9,696 nucleotides of DNA from Candidatus Aenigmatarchaeota archaeon (lineage in GTDB: Archaea > Aenigmatarchaeota > Aenigmatarchaeia > GW2011-AR5): positions 1 to 9,696 of the forward strand of contig JACQIH010000033.1 in NCBI GenBank assembly GCA_016198625.1, in the 5' to 3' direction. Below the pieces are notes generated by a model, which was not told where the DNA came from, made no database searches, and saw only the letters and a program-made list of their open reading frames with translations. Positions 1 through 6,089 of this stretch are shown here, piece after piece. The position numbers and the translations under genes were made by a program. How positions within the stretch are numbered: the stretch's first letter is position 1; each line of letters opens with the position of its first letter.

Positions 1-215
1 AGAACATCTTCACCCAATTCTTCCACAATATGCTCGGGAGATATGTTCAAAAGGAACCTACCCAGCTCGGGAGCGTACGCATAGGAATCAAGTGCGTCCA
101 AGGAAAGGTCAGAAGGTGGTGGCTTGCTTCTTACAGCCAAGTAATAAGAATGAAGAGCGTTTCCATTTCTTGCCGCCATTTCGTGCAACTTGTCAATTTT
201 TTCTGTTATTTCCAA
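1..215 (-). CDS. Unrecognised protein, N-terminal 71 residues, cut by window edge
   Basis: This minus-strand frame starts with TTG at 213-215 and stays open to the window edge. I do not recognise the product. The visible part is acidic and soluble-looking, with no membrane segment or Cys motif. It begins LEITEKIDKLHEMAARNG and later has a KPPPSD turn. The TTG follows directly on the TGA stop of the Mrp-family gene and lies in the same frame, so nothing but that TGA separates the two. GGGTGA, at the end of the upstream gene, lies five bases before TTG and is a good archaeal ribosome binding site, so translational coupling is the simplest reading. Third codon positions are richer in A/T than in the upstream gene. 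An ATG at codon 13 is a less likely start. Confidence 0.6.
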   Translation of the reverse strand, partial: MEITEKIDKLHEMAARNGNALHSYYLAVRSKPPPSDLSLDALDSYAYAPELGRFLLNISPEHIVEELGEDV

Positions 216-1013
216 TCATTTCACCCTGTATTCCTCGGGAAAGTTGCTGACTATCTGCTCGAAGACGGCGCGCGCCTCGGCGCTTTCCCTGACCGGCAGC
301 AGGCCTAGGTCGGAAAGCTCGGCGATGTCCTTGCGCAGCTCAATGCTGCCGAGGAACGGTATGCCTTCCTCTTTCGCGATTTCCTCGACGCGCTTGCCGA
401 AAAAGCCCGACATGTTCTCGACGATTCCAAGCACGGGCGCGCCCATGTGGCGGCACATGCTTATCGCCCTGCGGGCGTCGGCTATGGCCGCCGACTGCGG
501 CGTCGAGACGATTATCGCGGCGTCTATGCCTATGAGCTGCATCATCGTGAGCGCGGCGTCCGAAGTTCCGGGCGGCATGTCCGCAAACAAATAATCAAGC
601 TCACCCCAGTTTGTTTTTTCCATCAATTGCAGGATTGCGTTGCTTATGATGGGTCCGCGCCATATCGTTGCTTGGCTTTCGCTTTCGTGAAGAAAAGCCA
701 TCGACACGATTTTCATGCCGTGCTTTTCCGCAGGGGTTATCCTATTGTCTGCGCTTATCTTTGCTTTCTCGGTCATTCCCAGGAACTTCCCGACGTTCGG
801 GCAGTCTATGTCGGCGTCGAACAGGCCTACCTTATGCTTCTCCGCGAGCAGGGCGGCGATATTGACGGTAACCATCGTCTTCCCGACGCCGCCCTTCCCG
901 GACATGACCGCGATGCGCTTCTTCACGCCCTTCATGTTGTCGGCCACGGCCTGGCGCTGCTGGAGCATCCTCTTGTCGCGCTCGGCGCGTATGACTTCCT
1001 CGACGGACGGCAT
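216..1013 (-). CDS. mrp: Mrp/NBP35/ApbC-family P-loop ATPase lacking the CxxC motif
   Basis: A 265-residue cytosolic ATPase. Visible family marks are a deviant Walker A (SGKGGVGKT, residues 38-46), the DADIDCPNV segment (66-74), WRGPIISNAILQL (118-130), a Walker B with DMPPGTSD (145-152), and ENMSGFF (199-205). Family members act as dimeric Fe-S cluster carriers or scaffolds. The dimer binds its cluster through a CxxC normally found just after ENMSxF. Here that loop is shortened and runs straight into GKRVEEIAKEEGIPFLG, so the cysteines are absent. The only cysteines are at 71 and 187. The fold and ATPase are therefore well supported, but Fe-S carrier activity is doubtful. It may be a MinD/Mrp-like ATPase with another cargo. 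The ATG at 1013 gives a normal N-terminus. The following gene starts immediately after its stop. Confidence 0.9.
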   Translation of the reverse strand: MPSVEEVIRAERDKRMLQQRQAVADNMKGVKKRIAVMSGKGGVGKTMVTVNIAALLAEKHKVGLFDADIDCPNVGKFLGMTEKAKISADNRITPAEKHGMKIVSMAFLHESESQATIWRGPIISNAILQLMEKTNWGELDYLFADMPPGTSDAALTMMQLIGIDAAIIVSTPQSAAIADARRAISMCRHMGAPVLGIVENMSGFFGKRVEEIAKEEGIPFLGSIELRKDIAELSDLGLLPVRESAEARAVFEQIVSNFPEEYRVK

Positions 1014-1042
1014 GATTAAGGAATGAAGCGTAAGGGTAAAAA

Positions 1043-1050
1043 GGTTAAAA
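1043..1050 (-). promoter_or_regulatory. Possible TATA box of the Mrp-family gene
   Basis: TTTTAACC reads on the minus strand 30-37 bases before the ATG at 1013, the spacing expected for an archaeal TATA box with a very short leader. The 184-base gap to the asparaginase-like gene otherwise holds only an unconvincing 29-codon frame (1075-1164, minus) with no ribosome binding site. Confidence 0.35.
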
Positions 1051-1197
1051 CGCGGCCAGGCTTGACAAGCGCGACTAAATAAATCTGTAAAGCATCTTCT
1101 TGATTTTATTGGACATTATCCCAGAAAGGTAAAGCGTCATTAACAGCTTGATGATTGCATTCATGGCGTCTGGACATTGTTAAGTTTATTTCGCCTG

Positions 1198-2556
1198 TTA
1201 TGGTGGTGGTATTTCCGATTTCCTACTGGAAGCTAATTTATCGTAAATTTTAAGTACATCGTCGTAATTTATGGTGAAATCAGCCATAAAGACCGGATTC
1301 ACTCCGTGCTCGGATATGGCAATATCCCAAAATAGATGCTCTGCCTCATAGGGCGTAAGATTTGCACGTTTCTTAATGCCCCCCACGAGCTCTGTCAGAG
1401 TTACCAAGAAATTAGTGCTCATATCGCCACAGGGTATCGCACCAGCCGCTATAGCGTCCAAATTTACACCGTACTGCAACGGATCTACTATTGATTTAGG
1501 AACTATTGAAGTGATAAACACCAGCTTTCCTTTATCACGCCATTTCTTAATTCGCGGTATTACGGCCCTTTCCGATACAACACCCGGAGAATCATACACA
1601 AGGTTTCGCACGCCTCCCGTTCCAGAACCCAACAAGACGGCGGCTTCATACCCCCTTTCAAGGACGTGTTCCAGCAATTCCGGATTATAATTGGCGTGCA
1701 AATCAGCGACATACACAGGCGCATATTCCGTTAGCAAAAACGGCTCGTCTTTTTCATGCCCGAACAATTCTGCGATTAGTCCTTCCAGGGTTTCCCTGCT
1801 TTTCGATAGTTTCCTGAATCCCCATTGAAGCTCTGCGCCGCTCGTATTGTAAATAGGGGTCCTATCGTACGGCACCGAGTATTTTGGATTCCGAATGTTC
1901 CAGAATTCCCACCAGGGACGTATTGAAAGCTGTCCTATCTTGGGATAGAAAATAGGTTCAAAAGGCCTTTCCATAGGAACTGTTGCTCCGATGTGATAAT
2001 CTTTGAGCTCGGTGGTTTGCATTTTCATGAGGCGCGCCGGCCTATGGACCTCGCCGGCATTGATGCATGCATTAACGCCCGGATACCGCTCCCCGTCGTT
2101 TGCCACAAGAACAGCCGCATGCATGCTATACGGCGCATCGGAATGCTTCATGCCCATCGGGCTCATGGATGCTACGAATACAACACCGCGGCGGTTTCCA
2201 CGTTTTATGTTACGAATTCTCGCCTGCCCATTCGAACCTATGGAACCAAAACCATCCGAGCCCACCGTGGCAACAACACCCATTCCTTCCTGCAATCCGT
2301 GCATAATGGGCTCAGACAATGTCATAAATTCCGGATAGCCTACATTTGTGCTGTCCAAATTTATGGATTCTACGACACGAAATCCTGGAAAATACTGCTC
2401 AATTACTTTCCTCCCGCTTTCTGATGGCTCCAAGGTTCTTTCAATATATTTTTTCATCGTTATGGTTCCGCCGCCTGAGACAACCAATATATTTTCTCTT
2501 AGCCCTTTCGGCAGCTTGTAAGGTCTTGAAATAAATATCACCAATAGTACTAACAA
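1198..2556 (-). CDS. Divergent asparaginase/GatD-family amidohydrolase-like protein
   Basis: A protein of up to 452 residues with the asparaginase I/II fold signature. ILVVSGGGTITM (23-34) keeps the nucleophile-region Thr (T31). DSTNVGYPEFM (68-78) matches the substrate-loop Ser/Asn segment. VVATVGSDG (94-102) sits where the family has GTDT. VVFVASMSP with the following HSDAPYSMHAA corresponds to the GSxxP...SDG stretch. The C-terminal domain keeps LLGSGTGGV (around 308-316) and GDMSTNF (377-383). The family hydrolyses Asn or Gln amides; archaeal GatD uses this fold in making Gln-tRNA. It lacks GatD's extra N-terminal domain, and no gatE is nearby. The Thr-Asp pair is changed to Ser-Asp and the next Thr is lost, so activity and substrate are uncertain. 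The start is unclear: TTG at 2556, TTG at 2544 and GTG at 2541 are in frame. A TATA-like TTTTAA 30 bases before 2556 favours the first. A/T-ending codons look commoner than in its neighbours. Confidence 0.82.
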   Translation of the reverse strand: MLVLLVIFISRPYKLPKGLRENILVVSGGGTITMKKYIERTLEPSESGRKVIEQYFPGFRVVESINLDSTNVGYPEFMTLSEPIMHGLQEGMGVVATVGSDGFGSIGSNGQARIRNIKRGNRRGVVFVASMSPMGMKHSDAPYSMHAAVLVANDGERYPGVNACINAGEVHRPARLMKMQTTELKDYHIGATVPMERPFEPIFYPKIGQLSIRPWWEFWNIRNPKYSVPYDRTPIYNTSGAELQWGFRKLSKSRETLEGLIAELFGHEKDEPFLLTEYAPVYVADLHANYNPELLEHVLERGYEAAVLLGSGTGGVRNLVYDSPGVVSERAVIPRIKKWRDKGKLVFITSIVPKSIVDPLQYGVNLDAIAAGAIPCGDMSTNFLVTLTELVGGIKKRANLTPYEAEHLFWDIAISEHGVNPVFMADFTINYDDVLKIYDKLASSRKSEIPPP

Positions 2557-2585
2557 ACGGAACTAAAATTTAGGAAGTCGAAGAA

Positions 2586-2591
2586 TTAAAA
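2586..2591 (-). promoter_or_regulatory. Possible TATA box of the asparaginase-like gene
   Basis: TTTTAA on the minus strand lies 30 bases before the TTG at 2556, in the 53-base gap after the lrp stop codon. The position fits a leaderless or very short-leader transcript separate from lrp. No clear ribosome binding site is seen. Confidence 0.3.
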
Positions 2592-2609
2592 GCAAACGCT
2601 GGCGTAGAA

Positions 2610-3068
2610 TCACTCTGAGACGTCCTTGAGAACGATGGCCGTGACGGTATCGACGACGCCGTCGAGGTTCCTCAGCCTGTGGATGACGAACTGGTTGAGC
2701 TCTTCCACGTCGGCCACGGCGACCTTTATGAGGATGTCCGTCGTGCCTGCCATGATGTGGCATTCCTCGACCTCGGGCATCTTCAGGATTTTCCTGGCGA
2801 GCTCTTCCTGGTTCAGCTTGTTGCCGCCGGGCAGTATGTACTCGACTTCCACGTGTATGAACGCCTGCAGGGGCTTCCCGATTTTCTTTCTGTTGAGCTT
2901 TGCCGTATAGCCCCTTATCACGCCTTCCTGCTCAAGGGTCCTTATCCTGTTGTGGATGGTCGTTATGGGGATTCCCGTCTTCTCGCTTATCTGCCTGGCC
3001 GTGTATCGCGCGTTTTCCTTGACTAGGTTAAGGATTTTCATGTCCTTGTCAGATAAGCTATCCGGCAT
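2610..3068 (-). CDS. Lrp/AsnC-family transcriptional regulator
   Basis: A 152-residue DNA-binding regulator of the usual family length. Residues 5-55 form the winged helix: LSDKDMKILNLVKENARY, then the TARQISEKTGIP helix and the recognition helix ITTIHNRIRTLEQEGVI. GYTAKLNRKKIGKP links to the C-terminal RAM domain (about 68-150), which shows the hallmark VEECHIMAGTTDILIKV and the closing DGVVDTVTAIVLKD. RAM domains of this family form dimers and octamers and bind amino acids or other small ligands. I chose the ATG at 3066-3068. The frame stays open for 44 further codons upstream, but these do not resemble the family and would cover the promoter. It is divergent from the small gene at 3361 and upstream of the asparaginase-like gene, so either could be a target. 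Confidence 0.93.
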   Translation of the reverse strand: MPDSLSDKDMKILNLVKENARYTARQISEKTGIPITTIHNRIRTLEQEGVIRGYTAKLNRKKIGKPLQAFIHVEVEYILPGGNKLNQEELARKILKMPEVEECHIMAGTTDILIKVAVADVEELNQFVIHRLRNLDGVVDTVTAIVLKDVSE

Positions 3069-3091
3069 CTTTACCACATCCCACGCTTGTA

Positions 3092-3099
3092 GGTTAAAC
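3092..3099 (-). promoter_or_regulatory. Possible TATA box of the lrp-type gene
   Basis: GTTTAACC on the minus strand lies 24-31 bases before the ATG at 3068, near the usual spacing for a short-leader transcript. A competing candidate is TTTAAGTA at 3139-3146, which would give a leader of about 45 bases. Confidence 0.35.
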
Positions 3100-3234
3100 A
3101 GATTACGCAAATGTCGTTTTGTCTTATGATTTTCGCAATACTTAAAGCTGATTTTTTTCCAAAAGAGGCCCACATATAGCATTTCTGACTTGGTTTTCAC
3201 TGAAAAGCACTAAAAAAACTAAGATTTTCTTGAA

Positions 3235-3255
3235 TTTCCATGAGACCCTTGGAAA
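3235..3255. repeat. Inverted repeat in the lrp / 3361-gene intergenic region
   Basis: TTTCCA at 3235-3240 and TGGAAA at 3250-3255 form six-base arms around nine bases, in an A/T-rich setting between two divergent genes. Lrp-family proteins bind weakly palindromic A/T-rich sites near their own promoters, so this is a candidate operator. The arms are short and could occur by chance. Confidence 0.35.
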
Positions 3256-3288
3256 ATTGCAAAATCTGGAGAGGAAGTTGGCGCCTTC

Positions 3289-3296
3289 TTTATTAA
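3289..3296 (+). promoter_or_regulatory. Probable TATA box of the small gene at 3361
   Basis: TTTATTAA lies about 65-72 bases before the chosen ATG. Transcription would begin near 3315-3320 and give a leader of about 40 bases that includes the ribosome binding site at 3350-3356. Confidence 0.45.
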
Positions 3297-3360
3297 CCAC
3301 GAAAGCGTAGATATGGTGGCGGGGTTTCTGGGTCCCTGCGCTTCTTTACGGAGTGGAAAA

Positions 3361-3606
3361 ATGAAAATAAACAATTCATGCGTGGAGTTTCATGTAAAAT
3401 TTCCGGATTTCAACAGGTTCCTGAAGACGATGAGGGTGCTCTCGTCCCACAATCTAGCGGAGAGCGGAGTGCTGAACATGGGCCGTGACGGCATTGAATG
3501 GACGGCCGTGGTCCAGGGCAATCCGAAAGGGCTCGAGAAGGCTGTCGCGAAGATAAAGAAATCAGGCTACGCCCGAAGCGTCGCAATAAAGGTCCCTAAA
3601 ACTTAA
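3361..3606 (+). CDS. Small alpha/beta protein of unknown function (81 residues)
   Basis: I do not recognise this protein. Its pattern suggests a beta-alpha-beta-beta-alpha-beta (ferredoxin-like or ACT-like) fold. A strand, CVEFHVKFP (about residues 7-15), is followed by a helix, FNRFLKTMRVLSSHNLAE. Two strands follow, GVLNMG and GIEWTAVVQG, then a helix, PKGLEKAVAKIKKSG, and a last strand, SVAIKVP. No membrane segment or metal motif is visible, and only one Cys is present. The ATG at 3361 is chosen because GGAGTGG lies four bases before it. An in-frame ATG at 3313 would add 16 residues unlike the rest. It is divergent from lrp and could be a ligand-binding or regulatory partner of it, but that rests on position alone. 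Confidence 0.75.
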   Translation: MKINNSCVEFHVKFPDFNRFLKTMRVLSSHNLAESGVLNMGRDGIEWTAVVQGNPKGLEKAVAKIKKSGYARSVAIKVPKT

Positions 3607-3652
3607 TTTTTGATGAACTTTCCCAAAATATTTTTTGATGTGTTTTTGATAT

Positions 3653-3670
3653 AACTTTTTACAAAAAGTT
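3653..3670. repeat. Perfect 8-bp inverted repeat downstream of the 3361 gene
   Basis: AACTTTTT (3653-3660) and AAAAAGTT (3663-3670) flank two bases. T runs occur on either strand within and just before it, so it could end transcription from the small plus-strand gene or from the convergent TrmB-1 gene. Confidence 0.45.
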
Positions 3671-3714
3671 GTGCCGTGCTGAGATGCGAAAAGATTATTG
3701 CATGAAATGCAGTC

Positions 3715-3736
3715 AATACTATGGCTTTTAAGCCGT
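3715..3736. repeat. Palindromic repeat, copy 1
   Basis: AATACTATGG followed by the hairpin GGCTT-TT-AAGCC (3723-3734) and GT. It is a near copy of the element at 3765-3784: both share AATACTATGG and CCGT, while the stem differs by paired substitutions that keep base pairing. It lies in the 188-base spacer between the convergent 3361 and TrmB-1 genes, so a termination or processing role is likely. Confidence 0.5.
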
Positions 3737-3766
3737 TTATAACACTTCTGCATTTCTGCAAAAATA

Positions 3767-3786
3767 CTATGGGCTTTAGCCCGTAG
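3767..3786. terminator. Palindromic repeat, copy 2: strong hairpin after TrmB-1
   Basis: CTATGGGCT (3767-3775) pairs with AGCCCGTAG (3778-3786) across a two-base TT, nine pairs including one T-G wobble. It lies eight bases past the TrmB-1 stop and faces the convergent small gene, so it may serve as a terminator or 3'-end stabiliser for either. It is related to the repeat at 3715-3736. Confidence 0.5.
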
Positions 3787-3794
3787 ATATTTAT

Positions 3795-5576
3795 TCATGC
3801 ATCGACATGCACGGCAGCTTTTTCCTTTTCCTTGGTGAATCTGCTCAGGGATATGCTTCCCTCGGTCACCTTTGCCTTGCCTGCCAGGAGCTTCTTTATC
3901 CGCTTCTCTGCAGGAACGGCTCTTTTCCATTTCCGCTCGAAATAGGACTCCATCATTCCGTAAAAGCTCTTCGAATTCACGGCTGAGAACATTGGCTTCC
4001 CCCGCGAGTAATCTATGACCGCGCAATGGCTGCCATCGACGAGCTTGGCCTGCACGGGCACTGAATCGATATGCCGGATTTCGGCGAATTCCATGAGCTC
4101 TTTGGCGAGGGCCAGCGTCTGTCTTGTTATCGGAAACAGGAACCGCACTTTTACGCCGTTCCTGGCGGCTTCGCGTTCCGCCTCGACTATGCCGTGCTTC
4201 TTGATGTTCTTCAGGTGATCAGCGCTTATGATTTTCGCAATGCTTTCCTTGGCTTCAGCCGAGGATTTCCTGAGGGACTCGAACACGTCTTCGGTGTAAT
4301 CTATCACGAGATTTTCCGGGCCGAACTCGTCCATGTCCAGGCCCTCGGATTTGAGCTTCTCGGACAAGGCGAGGCTCTCGATGCGCTTCTCGGCAGACAT
4401 CGAGCCGTCCCAGACCTTCTCGTACAGCGACCTTATCATGTTAACGAAGGGAGGCGACGTCGACACTATCTGGTCGGGCTTGCTGCCGTCCCACTGCCTG
4501 AATGAGCAGAAGACGTCGTCGATGATTTTCACGCGTATCGGTATCGAGCCCATGTGCCGCACTTCGGCGAATTTCATTATCTCCTTCACAACCGGCGTGT
4601 TTTCCTTGGTTATTGGCAGCATGTACCTTATTTTCACGCCTTTTGTCGCGAGCTCCGTTTCAGCGTCAAAGACTCCCCATTTTACCAGGTTCTCAAGTCC
4701 GTCGTCGCTTATCGCCCTTAAAATTTCTCTCTTCGCGGTAAGCGATGACTGGAGGGACGTCTCGTAGATGGCTTCGTCACCGCGGATAATCTTGATTTCC
4801 TCGTGCGGTATGCCCGTCCTTATTTCCTCCAGCTTCGTGTCGATGCCTGTCGAGAAGTTCCATATCGTGCCGATGAAGCTCCTCATGAGTTCCACGAACT
4901 GGGGCTCCTTGCAGTAAAGGGCCGTAGGCGGGTTCGTCTCGAAGACAAACGCCTCTTTCTCGTCGATTATGACTACCTTTTCCGGCGGCATCTGCCCGAT
5001 ATGGCGTATCGTGGCGAAGGAGCTGTACTTGTCCATAAGCGTGTAGTTCTCTTCCGTGACCGTGGAGAACACAGCCACCTCCGCTTTTTCAGAGGCTTTC
5101 CTAAGAGCAGGCACTATGTAGTTTAAATCTTTCTGGGAAACGACGAGAAGCACGCTCGAGGCAGCGCTGTCTATGAGCTCGCGGAGCTTCCTGCGTATCA
5201 GTTTTTTGCTTTTATATATAAGGAATTCCCCGCTGCTGTCCTCCCCGCTTTTCTCGCTCTTTATCGAGGAGAGCACGGACGATATTCTGTCTGCGGACTT
5301 CTCCAGGGAGCGCAGGCGGTTCTGCTGGTCGCTGATGAAGAGCTGCGTTGCCGTCCTGAACGGCACGGCCCTGAATTTTGTGACCCTTTCGGGTATAATC
5401 TCGATGAAGCCCTTTTTGTGCAGGGCCTCCGTGACGCTGTATATCTTGTTCCTCGGCACGCTGCTTATCCTGGCGATGTCCGACACCTTGGCCTGCTTGA
5501 GCCCGAGCAGGGCTACATAGACCTTTGACTCGTAGTTGGTAAGCCCGAATTCCTTTAACTGCGAAGAAATCTCCAT
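3795..5576 (-). CDS. TrmB-like regulator with three tandem sensor modules (TrmB-1)
   Basis: A 593-residue regulator. Residues 1-75 form the TrmB winged helix, with LTNYESKVYVALLGL and the recognition segment SVPRNKIYSVTEALHKKGF. A coiled region (about 78-110) leads to three PLD-like TrmB sensor modules at about 115-250, 258-400 and 420-562. Modules 2 and 3 are plain repeats of each other: ISDDGLENLVKWG against ISADHLKNIKKHG. All three carry an RH[IM] segment: RHIGQMP, RHMGSIP and RHIDSVP. Known TrmB proteins bind sugars and control sugar uptake or metabolism, but no sugar genes are near, so the ligand is unknown. I prefer the ATG at 5576 over the GTG at 5582: GGGT lies seven bases before ATG, as in the paralogue at 7987. 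It is the paralogue of TrmB-2, colinear with it for about 365 residues. It is divergent from ZR-A and convergent with the 3361 gene. Confidence 0.92.
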   Translation of the reverse strand: MEISSQLKEFGLTNYESKVYVALLGLKQAKVSDIARISSVPRNKIYSVTEALHKKGFIEIIPERVTKFRAVPFRTATQLFISDQQNRLRSLEKSADRISSVLSSIKSEKSGEDSSGEFLIYKSKKLIRRKLRELIDSAASSVLLVVSQKDLNYIVPALRKASEKAEVAVFSTVTEENYTLMDKYSSFATIRHIGQMPPEKVVIIDEKEAFVFETNPPTALYCKEPQFVELMRSFIGTIWNFSTGIDTKLEEIRTGIPHEEIKIIRGDEAIYETSLQSSLTAKREILRAISDDGLENLVKWGVFDAETELATKGVKIRYMLPITKENTPVVKEIMKFAEVRHMGSIPIRVKIIDDVFCSFRQWDGSKPDQIVSTSPPFVNMIRSLYEKVWDGSMSAEKRIESLALSEKLKSEGLDMDEFGPENLVIDYTEDVFESLRKSSAEAKESIAKIISADHLKNIKKHGIVEAEREAARNGVKVRFLFPITRQTLALAKELMEFAEIRHIDSVPVQAKLVDGSHCAVIDYSRGKPMFSAVNSKSFYGMMESYFERKWKRAVPAEKRIKKLLAGKAKVTEGSISLSRFTKEKEKAAVHVDA

Positions 5577-5580
5577 TTCC

Positions 5581-5618
5581 ACAACCCACTAATACCCACT
5601 GGTACCTTTCAGGGTTGT
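5581..5618 (-). promoter_or_regulatory. Possible leader stem-loop upstream of TrmB-1
   Basis: ACAACCC (5581-5587) and GGGTTGT (5612-5618) can pair in the TrmB-1 transcript. The proximal arm lies right before the start codon and overlaps the GGGT ribosome binding site and the alternative GTG, so folding would hide the translation start. There is no direct support beyond the complementarity. Confidence 0.3.
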
Positions 5619-5628
5619 TCCAACAAAA

Positions 5629-5646
5629 GGTAACAAAGATTTTTAA
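5629..5646 (-). promoter_or_regulatory. TrmB-1 promoter: TATA-like box overlapped by a GTAAC operator half-site
   Basis: On the minus strand TTAAAAATC (5638-5646) is a TATA-like box, and TTTGTTACC (5629-5637) follows it directly. The latter is the same GTAAC/GTTAC core seen before both zinc-ribbon genes. A protein bound here would block the start of transcription, consistent with autorepression, which is common for TrmB-type regulators. Confidence 0.45.
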
Positions 5647-5707
5647 CCCCGAAAGACTATACTTAGATGGTGTCGAAGTCTTATATTTCTTTGCAAAAAT
5701 AATTGGA

Positions 5708-5731
5708 AAATTTTACAATATGGTAAAATTT
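5708..5731. repeat. Perfect 9-bp inverted repeat in the TrmB-1/ZR-A spacer
   Basis: AAATTTTAC (5708-5716) and GTAAAATTT (5723-5731) flank six bases. The centre ends TTAC...GTAA, recalling the TTTGTTAC...GTAACAAA site at 8151-8173. It sits near the middle of the 341-base divergent spacer and may be a second type of binding site for the same regulator or another one. Confidence 0.45.
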
Positions 5732-5779
5732 ACTAAATAAATCAAATTTTTAGCAACCCCCTTGTTTCCTGTGGAACTA

Positions 5780-5809
5780 GTCTGTTTGTAACATCCCAAA
5801 GTAACAGAC
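5780..5809 (+). promoter_or_regulatory. Candidate TrmB operator upstream of ZR-A
   Basis: The outer arms GTCTGTT (5780-5786) and AACAGAC (5803-5809) are perfect inverted repeats. Inside them are two GTAAC cores, TTTGTAACA (5785-5793) and GTAACAGA (5801-5808). The right part continues as GTAACAGACAATCCTAT, which matches GTAACAAACAATTTTAT before ZR-D almost base for base. The TATA box begins six bases after it, a position from which a bound factor could activate or repress. Confidence 0.55.
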
Positions 5810-5814
5810 AATCC

Positions 5815-5823
5815 TATATATAA
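5815..5823 (+). promoter_or_regulatory. TATA box of ZR-A
   Basis: TATATATAA lies about 95-103 bases before the ZR-A ATG, predicting a leader of roughly 70 bases. The position relative to the GTAAC site matches that of the ZR-D promoter. Confidence 0.5.
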
Positions 5824-5917
5824 CATCAGGGGCTATTATAAGACTTAAACATAAGCTTAAAGTGGAAAATTACGTAAAAATTACAGGAAGCTTGCATTAC
5901 AGTTGTGGGGTGATCGC

Positions 5918-6049
5918 ATGCATCAGATTACAGCGCGGGAAATCGTCTTTACGAACCAGTGCCCAAGGTGTTCTTCGTCCCGCATTGTTGTCAGCGACGA
6001 CGAATTCGTCTGCATGTCGTGCTCGCTGGTCGCCCAGGTCGAGTGGTAG
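5918..6049 (+). CDS. Zinc-ribbon microprotein, TFB-like (ZR-A)
   Basis: A 43-residue protein that is almost entirely one zinc ribbon. NQCPRCSSSRIVV holds C15 and C18; DDEFVCMSCSLVAQ holds C32 and C35. This CPxC-CxxC pattern with a following LV resembles the N-terminal ribbon of TFB/TFIIB, which docks on RNA polymerase. The protein has no cyclin domains, so it cannot be a normal TFB. Coding is supported by GGGGTGATC five bases or less before ATG, and by the paralogue ZR-D. The two have the same length and 27 of 43 residues identical, and many shared residues use different codons (for example P16, R17, C18, S19), a mark of selection on protein. It is divergent from TrmB-1. Competition with TFB, or work as a transcription cofactor, is inference; small Zn ribbons can also bind RNA or protein. 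Confidence 0.82.
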   Translation: MHQITAREIVFTNQCPRCSSSRIVVSDDEFVCMSCSLVAQVEW

Positions 6050-6052
6050 AAT

Positions 6053-6089
6053 CCTTTCTTTTGGAAAAGAAAGCATTCATGGAAAGAAA
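6053..6089 (+). repeat. Hairpin repeat, copy 1 (after ZR-A)
   Basis: CTTTCTTTT (6054-6062) and AAAAGAAAG (6065-6073) form a perfect nine-pair stem around GG, followed by GCATTCATGGAAAGAAA. A close copy lies at 6403-6438. It begins four bases after the ZR-A stop. The T-rich left arm and the hairpin suggest partial termination or a processing site between ZR-A and ZR-B. Confidence 0.55.

Noticed and set aside
1075..1164. 29-codon hydrophobic/basic minus-strand frame upstream of the Mrp-family gene
   Set aside because: No ribosome binding site, no motif and no paralogue; a frame this short is expected by chance.
2563..2763. Arg-rich minus-strand frame over the lrp 3' end
   Set aside because: It is a shifted frame of the well-supported Lrp coding sequence.
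3562..4026. Minus-strand open frame of 154 codons with several Cys
   Set aside because: It overlaps the TrmB-1 C-terminal coding region in another frame and the repeat spacer; its composition is low-quality and matches no family.
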